From the NCBI GenBank assembly GCA_005784505.1, contig VCAZ01000021.1, forward strand, positions 3,661,308 to 3,725,307: a DNA stretch of 64,000 nucleotides, read 5' to 3'. Within the stretch, counting starts at the first letter, position 1. Each line of letters begins with the position of its first letter. This DNA comes from Bagarius yarrelli. Lineage: Eukaryota > Chordata > Actinopteri > Siluriformes > Sisoridae. A program made the translations under genes and the position numbers. The notes under the pieces are model-generated. The model searched no databases and had not been told where the DNA came from. It saw nothing but the letters and a program-made list of their open reading frames with translations. Shown in pieces: positions 22,650 through 33,900 of this stretch.

Positions 22650-24300
22650 AAGCCTGCAACAGCAGGGTTTAACTAATGTGGCACTGTACTGCTAGAATGT
22701 AATTGAGTGCTTATTCGGCCCAATGGAAGAAGACATAGAAATTAAAGCCAAACCAGTAGAGTGTGGGTAAGTTTTACAAAGCTACAAACAAAATAAACAT
22801 TCACGTGCAATTGTCTATTCTATTATGTAATTTTTAATTCTTTAAAATATTTAAACTGATTGCAAAATCTGAATATTTGATCAAATCCTAGTCATTTATT
22901 AGTGAAATAATTGCAGCCTTATTAAAAAGACATTTTTATAAGCTGAAGTAATTTAAATAATAGGGACAATAATTTAGCTTATTGCTTGAATTAAAAGAAT
23001 TGATACGTCGCTTTAACAATTGTTGATCAAATGACTAGTGAATTATTTGATGCAGCCCTGCTATTTACTTTAGATTTTTTTCCTGATCAGTGGAGAGCGA
23101 AACGTGATCTTGAGCATGTGACACTCATAAATGGAAGGACAGTAATAGCTTTAGATAAACGACTAGACCTTAGACTGCCCTCTGTCTCATCTTTGTGACA
23201 TCACTGGTAGGTCAATCGTGTTTCTAGCCTAACCTGACTCTCTTTTCTATCCAGCAGTCACCTTCTGACCCTAAATAAAAGTCTTGACTCTAAACTGGGT
23301 AACAGATGACATAAACGGTCATTCTTTTTTAGCTGTTGTGCTGGACTTTACAATCCAAATCAGCACTCGCTTCACCTACTGTGTTTTAAGAAGTTTTGTT
23401 AGCACAGCAAGCAGCTTAACATGCAGATAACTATAGGAAAGGGCACAGCTAATTAGTTTCACTTGGCTAATTAGCAAATATTTTGAATAGTGACACACAA
23501 GGCTGATTTTCTTCCCCCTCTGCAGATATTCCTTGGTGGCATTCAGAAATTGACAGAAACAGAGCACTAATCAGCAGTTCACTATGTGTGAGGCACCTGC
23601 AGAAAAAAACCCCTCAATGGACTGTTGTAAATTATGATGAAATAAAAGCTTAGGATTTTCGACACAAAAGAAAATCCAAGGTGTGGCAGAACTGGTAAAA
23701 GTAGGTGTGGTAGTTTATTAACAGTTTGTCACTGACTACCATCAAAATGTATGGGGTAAACCAGGGCTTAAAGGCACATCTTAAGGAATATTTACTTATG
23801 TTCGAAAATACATAATTGCAAATAAATATCTATATTAATTAAACATTGATAAAGCAGCACATTTTGTGACAAAAAAAAAATTGTTTTGATAGAAAAAGTA
23901 ATAGTATGTGGCAAAAGGTCACTGGTGTGCTTTTTACCCCACTAGTGAGGCAAATATATTATTAAGTAACATAGTTAAAACTTGTTTATTATAACCACTT
24001 CTTCAAAGGTTATTGTAAAGATTCCGGCCTCCCACCACCAGAGGTCTCCCTCGTCTAAGTACTAGGGCACTTCAGCTAGCACGTCCTGTTGCTAGCTTCA
24101 TAAGCTACATATTGTGAAGTATTGTTTGCATGTCAACCCTACCGAGTTCATATGGAATCTTGTCTACCTGGTTTTCTAATCTTTGCTCTGTTTTTGGTTT
24201 ATGTCTTCTGCCTATTGATTTGGATTTGTTTGCCTGGATTTATACTGATTTTTTTGTACTGATCGTTGCCTGTTTGTTGATCATGTTTTTGGTTTATTGC
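22650..24300. other. intergenic DNA; possible conserved noncoding segment at 23390-23570
   Basis: No gene was recognised. The part at 23390-23570 is repeat-free, balanced in composition and contains two CTAATTAG/GCTAATTAGC homeodomain-type sites, which is how vertebrate conserved noncoding elements often look. This is a visual impression only. Confidence 0.25.
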
Positions 24301-24313
24301 AAAAGCTCTAATA

Positions 24314-24497
24314 CAGGCGTGTCAATCTCAGTTCCTAGAGGGCTGGTGTCCTGCAAAGTTTAATTTCAACCTTATTCCAAACCACAGAACATTTTTCTTT
24401 AAACAAGCCTAAAAGACGTGATTAGCTGCAATTAATTGGGGTTAAGGCTAAACTCCGCAGGACACTGGCCCTCCAGGAACTGAGTTTGACACCCCTG
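24314..24497. mobile_element. hAT-type MITE with perfect 8-bp target duplication
   Basis: A 184-bp element. The left end CAGGCGTGTCAATCTCAGTT pairs with the reverse complement of the right end AACTGAGTTTGACACCCCTG, and the inverted repeats extend about 45 bases inward. The 8-base target duplication CTCTAATA is exact (24306-24313 and 24498-24505). It is related in its ends to the MITE at 21845-21978. Non-coding. Confidence 0.93.
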
Positions 24498-24507
24498 CTC
24501 TAATACA

Positions 24508-24690
24508 TTTACAGCATTTGGCGGACAGCCTTATCCAGAGCGACTTACATTTATCTCTTTTATACAACTGAGCAATTTGGGGTTAAGGGCCTTGCCCACA
24601 GTTGTGGCTTGGTGGTGCTGGGAATTGAACCCTGGTATTTCTGGTATCAGTCCAACACCTTAACTATCAAGCCACTCTTTCCCCTTCTTC
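24508..24690 (-). mobile_element. tRNA-type SINE, nearly full length
   Basis: Reverse copy with tail ACATTTACAGCATTTGGCGG, body GAGCGACTTACATTTATCTC and GGGTTAAGGGCCTTGCC, B-box complement GGGAATTGAACCC and a degraded A-box region CACCTTAACTATCAAGCC. It abuts the hAT MITE. Confidence 0.82.
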
Positions 24691-25139
24691 TGCAACATAA
24701 ATCCCTCTCAGACGTCTTCATCACAGCTATACCATTTTTTTACTTTAATGAATAAAACTTTAGAAAAATCGTAATAATAAAATAGTTCACTTTAAAATAG
24801 TTCACACAGGGCTGCGAAGGCTGTGCCTTTAGTTCTAATAATTGGTGTGCATTTGATACTATCGTTTTATTTAATTTATATTAAATAACTTAATTTGTAC
24901 TTAAATGCAGAAGAGAGGTTTATTTAAAAAATATTTATTTTTTAATTTTTATACCAATTGTAATGGTTTTAATTTATTTTTAATATCAAAAAAACATAAA
25001 ATTTAAGATTAACTTGCTTTAAAATTGTCTTTCTGGGTTTTTATGCCAACTTCTTGTTTAAAATTAAAAGGAGCCTTTAACCCCACAGCACCCTATCCTG
25101 CACTTTTCTGTACATTTACATTACCAAAGCAACCTAAAT

Positions 25140-25290
25140 ATATCTTATATATAATATCCATCTAAGGAGTTAAGGCCCAAACGCCTTGCCGCAGGTGGTC
25201 CAACAGTGGCATCTTGGTGTGGCTGGGAATTAAAGCCACAATCTCCTAATCAGTAGTCCAATAACTTAATCACTGTGCTACCTCATGTGT
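25140..25290 (-). mobile_element. tRNA-type SINE, degraded
   Basis: GTTAAGGCCCAAACGCCTTG, CAACAGTGGCATCTTGGTG, CTGGGAATTAAAGCC and the head complement AACTTAATCACTGTGCTACC are recognisable in the order of a reverse-orientation SINE. Confidence 0.7.
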
Positions 25291-25369
25291 TGTTTTAATT
25301 TTAATCCTCATAAGGTTTTTTTGTAGATTTTATTTCTTGGCAAGACATGGGGGTTTGAGAAAAACAAAA

Positions 25370-25960
25370 CAGCAGTTAATGAAGGAAACTTCCTGCTTAT
25401 TTTAGAGCCCTGACCTGGTTTGCTACTGACTTCCTTTGGAGCATTTTACTCACTGTCACATCATTAATCGAATAAAACAATGTCGTTTATCTGACACCAT
25501 GCTAGAACTTACTGAATGATGTCTCACAGAAACTGCGAATAACACGAGACAGTGGTGGAGGATTTACCTTAGAGCCAGGCCTCATCAAATGAGCTAGCCA
25601 AACAAGTTCACAATGAGATCACATTGGCCATATTTACTGGCGGAAAGTCTTAAATGAATTCGCAGCATTCTAAAAAAGAAAGTGATGACAAAAACTAAGT
25701 ACTATTTGCAATTAGACAAATTGATCCTCTCTCCGAGGATTTAGCTAATGAGCGGAATGGATTTAGTCTGAGCAGGTGTGTCTTTGCCAGAAATAAGAAA
25801 TTAAGGAGTAGAGATATGAGGATTTGTGCTCGGTTCATTAATTACAGTCCATTTAAGCCATACGCACTTTTCTCTCTCTCTCTCTCTCTCCCCTGCTGCA
25901 TTTCCTGGAATGATTAGAGCCTATGCCTTTCTAGTGGAGCAGATTGTTTTTATTTTATTC
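25370..25960. other. repeat-poor intergenic stretch, candidate conserved noncoding element
   Basis: Except for a CT microsatellite at 25870-25890 this stretch is free of recognisable repeats. It has long, balanced blocks (for example around 25550-25760) of the kind seen in conserved regulatory DNA. It lies about 1.5-2 kb upstream of bank1. No comparison could be run. Confidence 0.22.
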
Positions 25961-26289
25961 AGTTGCTGGGTGAAATTTCTGTCAATGCTGCAAATGCAAA
26001 CTTCTGCACAGTGAAAAAGCTTGAATGTGTGTTGTGCAATAGTATTAAATGTTCCGTGCATTATTATTGTAAAAGTCCACCCCACATACAAGTACAACAC
26101 AACATATACACTTCCGGCAGCTTCTATTAATTGGTAACCTTTTCAATTTTAGGAGAAATGTGTCGAAGTCTGCTAGTCTATGACATTGTTTATAGATTAT
26201 AGAAACAAATAAAGTGTAGTTATAATATATTAAAAAGCAATAAATATGAATCCTTAAAGCTATAATACCCAAATCCTAAAAGCTACCCA

Positions 26290-27200
26290 GAGTAAAAGGC
26301 TTATCCATAGCAACACGTGGGCCTGACCCATATACAAGTACTTACAGGACACTTGAATCTGAACACTATACTAATATACTAGCATAGGGCCTCATTTTGC
26401 TCTCAGAACTATCCTAATTTTTTATGGCATGGATTACACAAGATGGTTGGAAACATTCCTTTGATATTCTGGTTCATGTTGGCATGCCAGATAATTTTCT
26501 CAGGTCTTCTTTTTCATCCCATCCCAGAGGAGTTCTACTGGGTTCAGATACACTGACTAGAAAGACCACTGAAAAACACTAAACTCATTGTTATGTTTAT
26601 GAACGCAGTGTAGGATGACTTTTGATACATGACATGGTGCATTATTCTGCTGGAGTAACTATTAGAACATGGCAGATTATAATACACAAATTTGCCAGTG
26701 CATTCAAGTATTTACTGTTTATATAACAAGCCAAGAAAATAATTCCTACAGCATTATACCACCTCCACCAGTCTTAACTGTTGGAAAAAGACAGGAGGGT
26801 TCCTTGGATTCATGATGTCAGCTTTAAATTTTGACAAACACTAGACCAGACTTTCCAGTCTTTAGCTTTCTCCCACAGGGTCTTCTGCTGTTGTAGCCAA
26901 TATTCTGCCTCAAGGTTTTACTTTTACAAGGTTTTTTCTTTTAAGATGATTTTCTGTTCGCCATAATTGTCTGAGTTTCTCCACATAATTGCTGCTCACT
27001 GGATATGTTTTCTTTATTGCACCATTCAGAGTTTTTTTTTGCAAAAAACTTACTGAAGATCAGCAGTTATAGAAATACTATGACTAGCTATTTTTAAGGT
27101 TAACAATCAACACACAGTAAAAACCACCAGAGTCCCTATTTTTTTTTTGGTTAAATCTTTAAACATGGCCTGTATTTGTATGATTTTGCACATTGCACTT
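26290..27200. mobile_element. degenerate interspersed repeat, type uncertain
   Basis: Phrases such as GGTTCATGTTGGCATGCCAG, TTCTCAGGTCTTCTTTTTC, TGGGTTCAGATACACTGACT and ACTAGACCAGACTTTCCAGT resemble a common teleost DNA-repeat family, as far as I can recall. I could not find terminal repeats, and the boundaries are approximate. Confidence 0.4.
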
Positions 27201-27339
27201 CTGACCTACCTAAGATAAATGCATAAATAAAGTTTACCACTTTCTAAATAAGTGCTCTGTGAGTCTACATCACCCATTCCATAAAAACCCTCCTTTACCG
27301 ATCAAACATCCCCGTAGTCAAAACCCGCCTTCACCTATC

Positions 27340-27465
27340 ACATATCTCCTGACGTAATGACTCCTAGTCTGTTACCAGATATAAACACAAAGGAACCTGT
27401 GTGTGTTCAAACACACCTTCCTGTATCTCGGGCGCAGTGCCACTCACATCCACCCGGACGGAAAG
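27340..27465 (+). promoter_or_regulatory. bank1: putative bank1 core promoter and 5' UTR
   Basis: A TATA-like ATATAAAC at 27379-27386 lies about 80 bases before the start codon, giving an expected transcription start near 27408. A CRE/ATF-like TGACGTAA is at 27350-27357. The short leader then runs into GGAAAGATGAGC. The start site itself is inferred. Confidence 0.5.
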
Positions 27466-27478
27466 ATGAGCAAAAAAG
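27466..27478 (+). CDS. bank1: BANK1 exon 1 (start codon)
   Basis: A 13-base coding segment ATG AGC AAA AAA G precedes a consensus donor GTGAGT at 27479. Joined in phase 1 to the exon at 32423 it reads MSKKEKELLIIFEQ, and the second half matches the start of the TIR-like domain in BANK1 (human has IIMIYEEDAEEWA). The ATG has an adenine at -3. Human BANK1 has a longer N-terminal leader, so this fish protein would start directly before the TIR-like domain. A different upstream exon cannot be ruled out. Confidence 0.72.
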
Positions 27479-27494
27479 GTGAGTTATATCATGT

Positions 27495-28110
27495 TCAATT
27501 CAATTCGGTTTTATTTGTATAGCGCTTTTTACAATGGTGATCGTCACAAAGCAGCTTTACAATTGAAGAAATTATGAGATAAAATGAAACAGAAATCAGT
27601 TTGTCCCTGATGAGCAAGCCGGGGGCGACGGTGGCAAGGAAAAACTCCCTGAGATGAGATAGGAAGAAACCTTGAGAGGAACCTGACTCAACAGAGAACC
27701 CATCCTCATTTGGGTGAAAAACAGGTAGCAGGAATTATGTGGTTACATTGTGTGTGTGTGAACAACTTACATCATAAGTCTTTAGAGAGCAGCTGGAACG
27801 TCTTTATGGCGAAGTGGGTCATCCTAGGTCACTCTGGTGATGCATCATCCGCTGGGGCAGGTCACAGGGAAGGGTCCAACAGGACCGGGTTGGAGGTGGG
27901 GTCTGGATCACCGGCAGCTCCGTTGTGGCGTATGTAACTCAACAGTGAGAGAGAGAGAGAGCGAGAGAAAGAGAGAGAGGAAAAGGAAGGCAAAAAGAAG
28001 GAAAACAGTTAAGTGACAATGTAATCACACGGTTTGGATTGATTAAGTGAATAATGTAGAGTGCAAGGATGGACTCCGGCAAGACTAACTAGGTCAGCAT
28101 AACTAAAAGG
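27495..28110 (-). mobile_element. LINE 3'-end insertion beside the bank1 exon 1 donor
   Basis: A 616-bp copy of the LINE tail seen at 4901-5526, truncated at its 5' end. Exact 6-base flanking repeats TCATGT (27489-27494 and 28111-28116) mark the insertion. It lies in bank1 intron 1, only 16 bases past the donor, in antisense orientation. It is very similar to the 4.9-kb copy and has a shorter AG tract. Confidence 0.9.
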
Positions 28111-28116
28111 TCATGT

Positions 28117-28780
28117 CAAACTAAAATATAATTAATGTGTTAATAAAAATTTATCTTGGAAACAGGTTGAAATATAATTAAAAATGAACACAGGTTTGAA
28201 ATTAGTATGTTGGCACTAAATTAGGATACACTGTCTGAAGCAGTATGAAGCCTTTGCTGATAGTGTGTTGTTGTAAAGTTTTAATGGATAGCAATACCTA
28301 TTATTTATGAAAAGGAAATATGTCTTCATAAGTGATACAAACAATAGACACACCCTGACTCTAAACCACATTCTAAGAGCCAGGGAAAGATAATATCAAT
28401 TGATGTTGCTACACTTCAGAGAGCCTTCTATCAGTCAGCAACTTTCAACTTTAGCTAAAGTTTCAGTAAGATTTATTTCCCTATCCCAAATCACTGGATT
28501 TGTTATATAAAACATGACAGGTATTTCTGTCTATGTTAAATACATGTGTTAAAATTGTAAACTGTAGTAGAAGTTGTAAAGATTTAAATATTTTAGAAGC
28601 AAATAAAACTTAATACAATTTTTACAGTTAGAAATTACAGCTAAATTTGATAGAAAATTACCCCCATTAAAATAAACTCACTCTTACCCACAAAATATAT
28701 TATAGTATTAACACACCAATGTGAAACTAGAAATTAGTACATTTTACATTTATGAAATATATATCATTGTCATGGAAATG
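28117..28780 (+). other. bank1: bank1 intron 1, nothing recognised
   Basis: AT-rich intron sequence between the LINE tail and the gypsy remnant, with no motif I can assign. Confidence 0.5.
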
Positions 28781-30286
28781 GCAGACCTGATAACAGGTTG
28801 AGCACTGAATTGGGTCGGAGTCACCTTGGCATCAGAATGGCCCAGCCACGCTATCTCTTAAGGAGTTCTTCAGCCATTTTTGGGTAATCAATGCAAGATT
28901 ATGCCCTCAGATTCTGCACTTTAGTCGCGGTAAGCGAATGAAATTAATGCGCTCTCAGCACTACTTACCGTGTGGCTAACCGTATGCAAGCTTGTGGTGA
29001 AAGCCATACAGGTAAAGATCAGACAAGCCCACACTGCCAACCAGAGCCAACCAGAAAGCACTGCTGTTGTTGTATTGGGATGCCCCTGGCTCATTAACCC
29101 TGACCCGACCATCTCATGGTCCACTGAAGAAATCCTCGAGTGGGGTCAGGAATGCTTCTCAAGATGCTTCCCGGAGCTTTCAATTCTCATGTTATCACTG
29201 AACTCCACCTCCAATAAAAATCCCCCTGAGAAATGTTCTGTCAACATCCCCATCAGTACAATCCTCTTTTCAAAATGTGTTCTGCCCCTGACAGCTGCGA
29301 AACTACCTCCCCATAGACCATAGGACTGTTCAATTGACCTTTAAGACTAACCTGTGACCAAGGGTAAGATATATTCTCTCTCCATCCCAGCACATCCATG
29401 CTTCCAGCTTTGTTTTCTTATTATCGATCTTCTAACCGGTTAACCGTCAAGTACTGATATTCCCTTCCCGCCATTCAGCCCCCCCATAACAACTTTGCAA
29501 AGCCACCATCTTTACCAAATAGACCGTCATGAAGATAGGCCGCAATGAAGAAGCTCCAGGACACATAAACCTCAGCGCCACTCGTAGTGCACTGTGATCC
29601 TCAGAGTAGGCGCCGCATTTCCCAGCAGCAGGGGAATACACCTCCACTCCATGCGTCGCCTTTTCCAGGAAGATGACCTCGGCAGAGAAAAACTATGACA
29701 TTGGGAGTAGAGAGCTCCTCGCCATGAAGTTGGCCCTGGAAGAGTGAAGACACTGGTTGGTCTACACTGACCATAGGAAACTTAAGTTTCAAAGAAGTTA
29801 AATCTCAAAGAAGCCAAAGGGCCCAATCCCCATCAGGCCCAGTGGGCATTATTTTTCAGACGGTTCCATTTCATAATCTGCTACCATCCTGAAAACAAAA
29901 AATGTCCCTGACGATCCACCAAATGATCTGGATCTTTCCCTCGGACCTGATCCTTAGTCCCATACAATCGGATATAAGCCAGGATATCTCCACAGCCAGT
30001 GTCTCAGATTCTGTTCCACTGGTGTATCCTCCCAACCGCACTTATGTTTCTTAAAGCCAAAGAACCCGTCTTATCCATTTCACACATACCTTCCTGGGCG
30101 CAAGTGACCCTGGGACCAACCAAACCCTCTCTCTGTTTAAAAAGCGCTTCCGGTGGCACAGCATGGCCAATGACATCAAAAGGTACGTGAGAGTCTGCAA
30201 AGAGTGTGCTATTACAAAGTCACAGTATGGCTATCCACTAGGAACATCCGGCTTCGTCTCTATTGTAGGAAGCTTAGTCCCAGGTA

Positions 30287-30797
30287 CACTATATTGTACA
30301 CTATATATACGTTTGTGATCACCTGACCATCATATTCATATGTGGTTTCTCTACAAAATGTTGCTACAAATTTGGTAGTTCAGAGTTGTCTGGAATTTTT
30401 TTGTATGTTTTAACATCATTTTTCCACTGGAACTAAGAGACTTTAACACTGTTTCAGCATAACTATGCACAAAGCCCCTGATCTCCATTAAGACATAGTG
30501 TGTAAAAACTTGAGTGTTCTGCACAAAGCCCTGATCTTAACACCATTTAACACCTTCGGGATAATTGGAACACTGACTCCACCACAGACATTCTTACCTG
30601 ATGTTAGTGTCTGTTCTTACTATTACTATTGTAGCATAATGAAATCTCACATTTAAGCTACAAATTGTAGTGGAAATTTTTAATAGAATAGTGGACCTTA
30701 ATCTAACAGCAAAATGGAAAGTAAATCTGGAATAAGTCGTTTTAAAACACATATGATTCTGATGGTCAGGTGACCACAAACTTTTGGCAATATAGTG
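30287..30797. mobile_element. Tc1/mariner-like MITE nested in the gypsy remnant
   Basis: A 511-bp element with terminal inverted repeats: left CACTATAT..., GTTTGTGATCACCTGACCAT; right ATGGTCAGGTGACCACAAAC, ...ATATAGTG. TA dinucleotides flank both ends (30285-30286, 30798-30799). The left terminus carries a short internal duplication of the CACTATAT end. It interrupts the gypsy integrase, so it inserted later. Related relics lie at 9520, 45590, 52050 and 63270. Confidence 0.85.
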
Positions 30798-31211
30798 TAT
30801 GTTGGTCCTTTCCACATAACACGTCAAATCAACCACGTCACATATGAACCCAAACTCCCCACTTCCTACAGAATCCCTCCCACCTTCCACGTCTCACTCC
30901 TGAAACCCTACCACTCACCTGTTCTCCCCCCTCTTCCAAATAGCTTGGCCCAACCGATGAACCCCCTCTCCCTATGATTTTGGAGGATGGTACATGCATA
31001 CTTCGTAAAGAGAATCTTGCCGTCCTGCTGTAGTGGTGGTAGATTGAGAAGGATAATCCCCTGAGGGGTCAGAAGAGAGGACATCTTTAACCCAAATTGT
31101 ATAACGGAGTTTCATACATCCTATTCTTAAGACCCAGCTCCTTGGGGTCAAGGTCGCTTACCACAGCGTAGGCATATTTGGTCCTTAGGAGAGGGCTGTG
31201 GAGAGGGGGGT

Positions 31212-31650
31212 TCTGACATGGAAACTCCAGGCTGCTCTTCACTCCTGCATTTCCAATCACAAGAGTTTTAATCAAGCGCACCAAAATCCACTGACCTCTC
31301 ACTCACACCCTATATAAGCAGACCACACACACATACACATTGTCTGGTCTCCATTACGGATAAGGACTCACTTACCCAAGCAATTATCTCCCCCCCGTTG
31401 TTTTCTGGTATCTGCCAGATTTTCTGAACAATTTTTACATTTTTCAAGTGTTCCCTGCTTCGTTACTCGTCTGCGTACTCCTACGAACAGAATAATCTGT
31501 TTCCTGGATTTTTCTGTCCTGTCTCAGACAGGTAGACTGCATACCTGGACCAGGCTGCACGAAGCAGATCTACTGGTTTGCCGTGCTTGTGATTCAATAA
31601 TCATGTGTATTTTTCTCTAACCTGTGCTCTGAGTCTGACTAACCATTACA
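31212..31650 (+). repeat. 3' LTR of the gypsy remnant
   Basis: Starts after a purine tract (GGAGAGGGGGG), contains a TATA-like CCTATATAAGCAG near 31308-31320, and ends ACCATTACA at 31650. The TG...CA-type ends and position fit a 3' LTR, but without the 5' partner its exact borders are unproven. Confidence 0.65.
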
Positions 31651-31654
31651 ATCA

Positions 31655-32420
31655 TATGCCCAAACATATCTGATATAGTTGAAACATACTATATGTTTAC
31701 TCTGGTATGCTATTGTATACCTTGATGTTAAGGGATCAAAGAAGTATATTGTCATCCCAGAACATATGACACATGAAAGGAATAAAATAAAGCAATAAAA
31801 GAAAAAACTTCTGTTTAGAAATTCTGTTTAGCATTTAGCACAAGTGCAAATACAGGTCAATGTGTAAAAAAGCATGTCAGTATGTGCATAGAAAATTATG
31901 TGCAAGTTGTATTTACAGCAGCTAACTAAACAGTATACTACGACAAAACTTTAAAGTGCAGATCTGACTATCATACCCATATGTAGGCTTTCCAAAACTA
32001 CAAAGTTAAAATCATGCAGTCTAAAAATCCTTATTATGCCAAAGTATACTCCTTAAAGACATGATTTTACAGGGTTTGTGTTAACAAAATCAAGTTACCA
32101 GTTAACAGTTAACGCCACACATCGCCTTCGGCATAAAATTTGAACACTGTCGGTGCAACAGGCTTAACTAACATCACTGAACCCTGACCTCAACTGTACT
32201 AAACACCTTCGGGAAAACGGACTGCAACAGATCCCAGATTATCCAATTTAGAATTAATGTCATTAACGTCTGTGTGTGTTATAGCATAGCAGGGACAAAC
32301 AATAAAACGTGCTGTTAATTGTACACAAATATAAAAATAATTTGGCCATATATTTTTAACATACACCACTGATTTTATATTATGGCCTTCATCTTTTCTT
32401 CTGTCTCTTTCAATTACTTT
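31655..32420 (+). other. bank1: bank1 intron 1, 3' part
   Basis: Intron sequence up to the acceptor at 32421-32422, preceded by a pyrimidine-rich stretch (TTTTCTTCTGTCTCTTTC). Nothing else was recognised. Confidence 0.55.
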
Positions 32421-32422
32421 AG

Positions 32423-32818
32423 AAAAAGAGTTGCTGATTATCTTCGAGCAGGAGGCAGAGCAGTGGGCCTCGTATATGTGCTCCATTCTGGCCGGATCTA
32501 TACCAGAGACGAGCATTTGTTGCTACAACATTGCTATGGTATCGAGTCGGCGAATTAACTTTCTAGACCTAAAAAACTACAAGTGCAAACTGCTTATCCT
32601 GTCCCAGGGTATGCTGGACAGCATGTGTCAACTGAATCGCTTCTTCTTAGCACGTGTGCTGAGTCCTGCGGCATGTGTTGTGGTGTTGCTGTGTGGTGTC
32701 GAAAGTCTCAATCCTTTGCTGGAAGTTATTCCACTCAAGGGGGAAGAATGCCTTCAGATCTCCAGCGAGCAGGACGCGCAGGAGTATCGCTCTGCTGTAC
32801 TGGACATCATTTGCAGAG
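32423..32818 (+). CDS. bank1: BANK1 exon 2, TIR-like domain
   Basis: BANK1 is a cytosolic B-cell adaptor that links receptor-proximal kinases (Lyn) and IP3 receptors to calcium release. This 396-base exon encodes nearly the whole N-terminal TIR-like domain. LLIIFEQEAEQWASYMCSIL starts it, YKCKLLILSQGMLDSM aligns with human YKCKLLILSNSLL, and VVVLLCGVESLNPLLEV aligns with human VVTLLCGVKSSDQLYEL. ISSEQDAQEYRSAVLDII aligns with human ISTEQEPEDYISVIQSII. Both borders are in phase 1 (acceptor AG at 32421-32422, donor GTTAGT at 32819). The length is divisible by three, so skipping would keep frame; a human isoform lacking exon 2 is known. PIK3AP1 (BCAP) is the related alternative, but later exons favour BANK1. 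Confidence 0.93.
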
Positions 32819-33323
32819 GTTAGTTTTATACAAATAGTGGTTGAGTTTGAAAAAGGTGGAACTGACTAATTCTGAGAACTTCTGAAACGGAAAATCTCTA
32901 AGGTGGTTTGTGGTCAATCAGGCAGCTGCTACTGATAAAAATAATAGTGAAAGTTAGAAAGCTTGAAAAAATGGAATTATTCTGATTATTATTATTTTAA
33001 AGGATTCTGTGAAAGAATGATTATAATGATTATGCAGTTATAAGAGCATGTCCAGGTACATAAATAATACACTATCTCAGACAAGGAGTGTAAGTCAGGT
33101 TTAATAAAAAAAAACTAAGTGAATTACTATAAAGAGCACCAGTAAATTACATTCTTTTCAGCTAAAGGAAGCATCAGCCTCCAAAGCAGAAGTCTGGCTG
33201 TGCTAAATAACTTGTCACAGCAGGTTAAGCAGTGCTAGAGGAACTTAATCAGGTTTACATACTGCCAGCGTGATCGGTGGTCCTAAGGACTGTAATTACA
33301 GAGCAGTGTTAGATGGGAGGGGA

Positions 33324-33326
<3 letters not shown>

Positions 33327-33364
<38 letters not shown>
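33327..33364. repeat. (GA)n microsatellite
   Basis: A pure GA tract in bank1 intron 2. Confidence 0.95.
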
Positions 33365-33370
<6 letters not shown>

Positions 33371-33489
33371 CATTTTCCACATTTGCACTGAGTACAGACA
33401 ATTACCACCTCACAGCTATATATCATCCACATGTAAAAGCTGCACCTTAAAGCTGCAACTTTAATATAAACTGCATATTCATTTTCCTC

Positions 33490-33515
33490 TTTATTATTAT
33501 TATTATTATTATTAT
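33490..33515. repeat. (TTA)n microsatellite
   Basis: A trinucleotide tract followed by a short TA run in bank1 intron 2. Confidence 0.9.
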
Positions 33516-33579
33516 ATATAATTTAAAACCAGAATGTGCCTAACAGCAATTCTCATACACAATAGCAACATGTACTTCA

Positions 33580-33900
33580 GTAACATTGGCCCAGCTGTGC
33601 AAATGCAGTAATTGGGCATTTACGCCCTTTTCTGTAGGTTTAATTAGTGCACTTTATCACTGTCAAATGCACAGTTTGAGTGAGCAATCGCTGCACTATA
33701 AAATTCACAAATAAGCCTACAGTAATACTTAACTAATGATTTGCAATGATGAACAACATGAAATAATGAAGCATTTCGATTTTATCTGTCTCTTAATTAT
33801 AGCACATTTTGTAATTAACGTATGCAGTATTAATTAAGATGAATCCTAATTCATTTTTCAATCCTGCAGGATTAATACTCATGGTTAAACCTAATATTTA
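33580..33900. other. bank1: repeat-free intron 2 stretch, candidate conserved noncoding element
   Basis: Contains homeodomain-type TTAATTA/TAATTAA sites near 33640 and 33830, and TGCAAATG near 33599. It has balanced, non-repetitive composition unlike the flanks. Conservation was not tested. Confidence 0.25.

Larger units (their letters stand above)
28780..31650 (+). mobile_element. decayed Ty3/gypsy retrotransposon with 3' LTR
   Basis: Domains appear in pol order on the plus strand, each broken. A protease/linker VLGCPWLINPDPTISWS lies at about 29066-29130. A leading RT segment with RIYSLSIP is near 29365. The RT-RNase H junction AFFSRKLTSAEKNYDIGSRE-like text (frameshifted) occurs around 29650-29730, followed by LAMKLALEEWRHWL-like and VYTDHRNL-like blocks. 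An integrase zinc-binding segment FRWHSMANDIKRYVRVCKEC lies near 30145-30210, and an integrase C-terminus FHVSLLKPYHSPVLP near 30880-30930. The integrase core is lost, and a MITE (30287-30797) sits inside the element. A purine tract at 31201-31210 precedes a 3' LTR. No 5' LTR was found. Confidence 0.8.
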
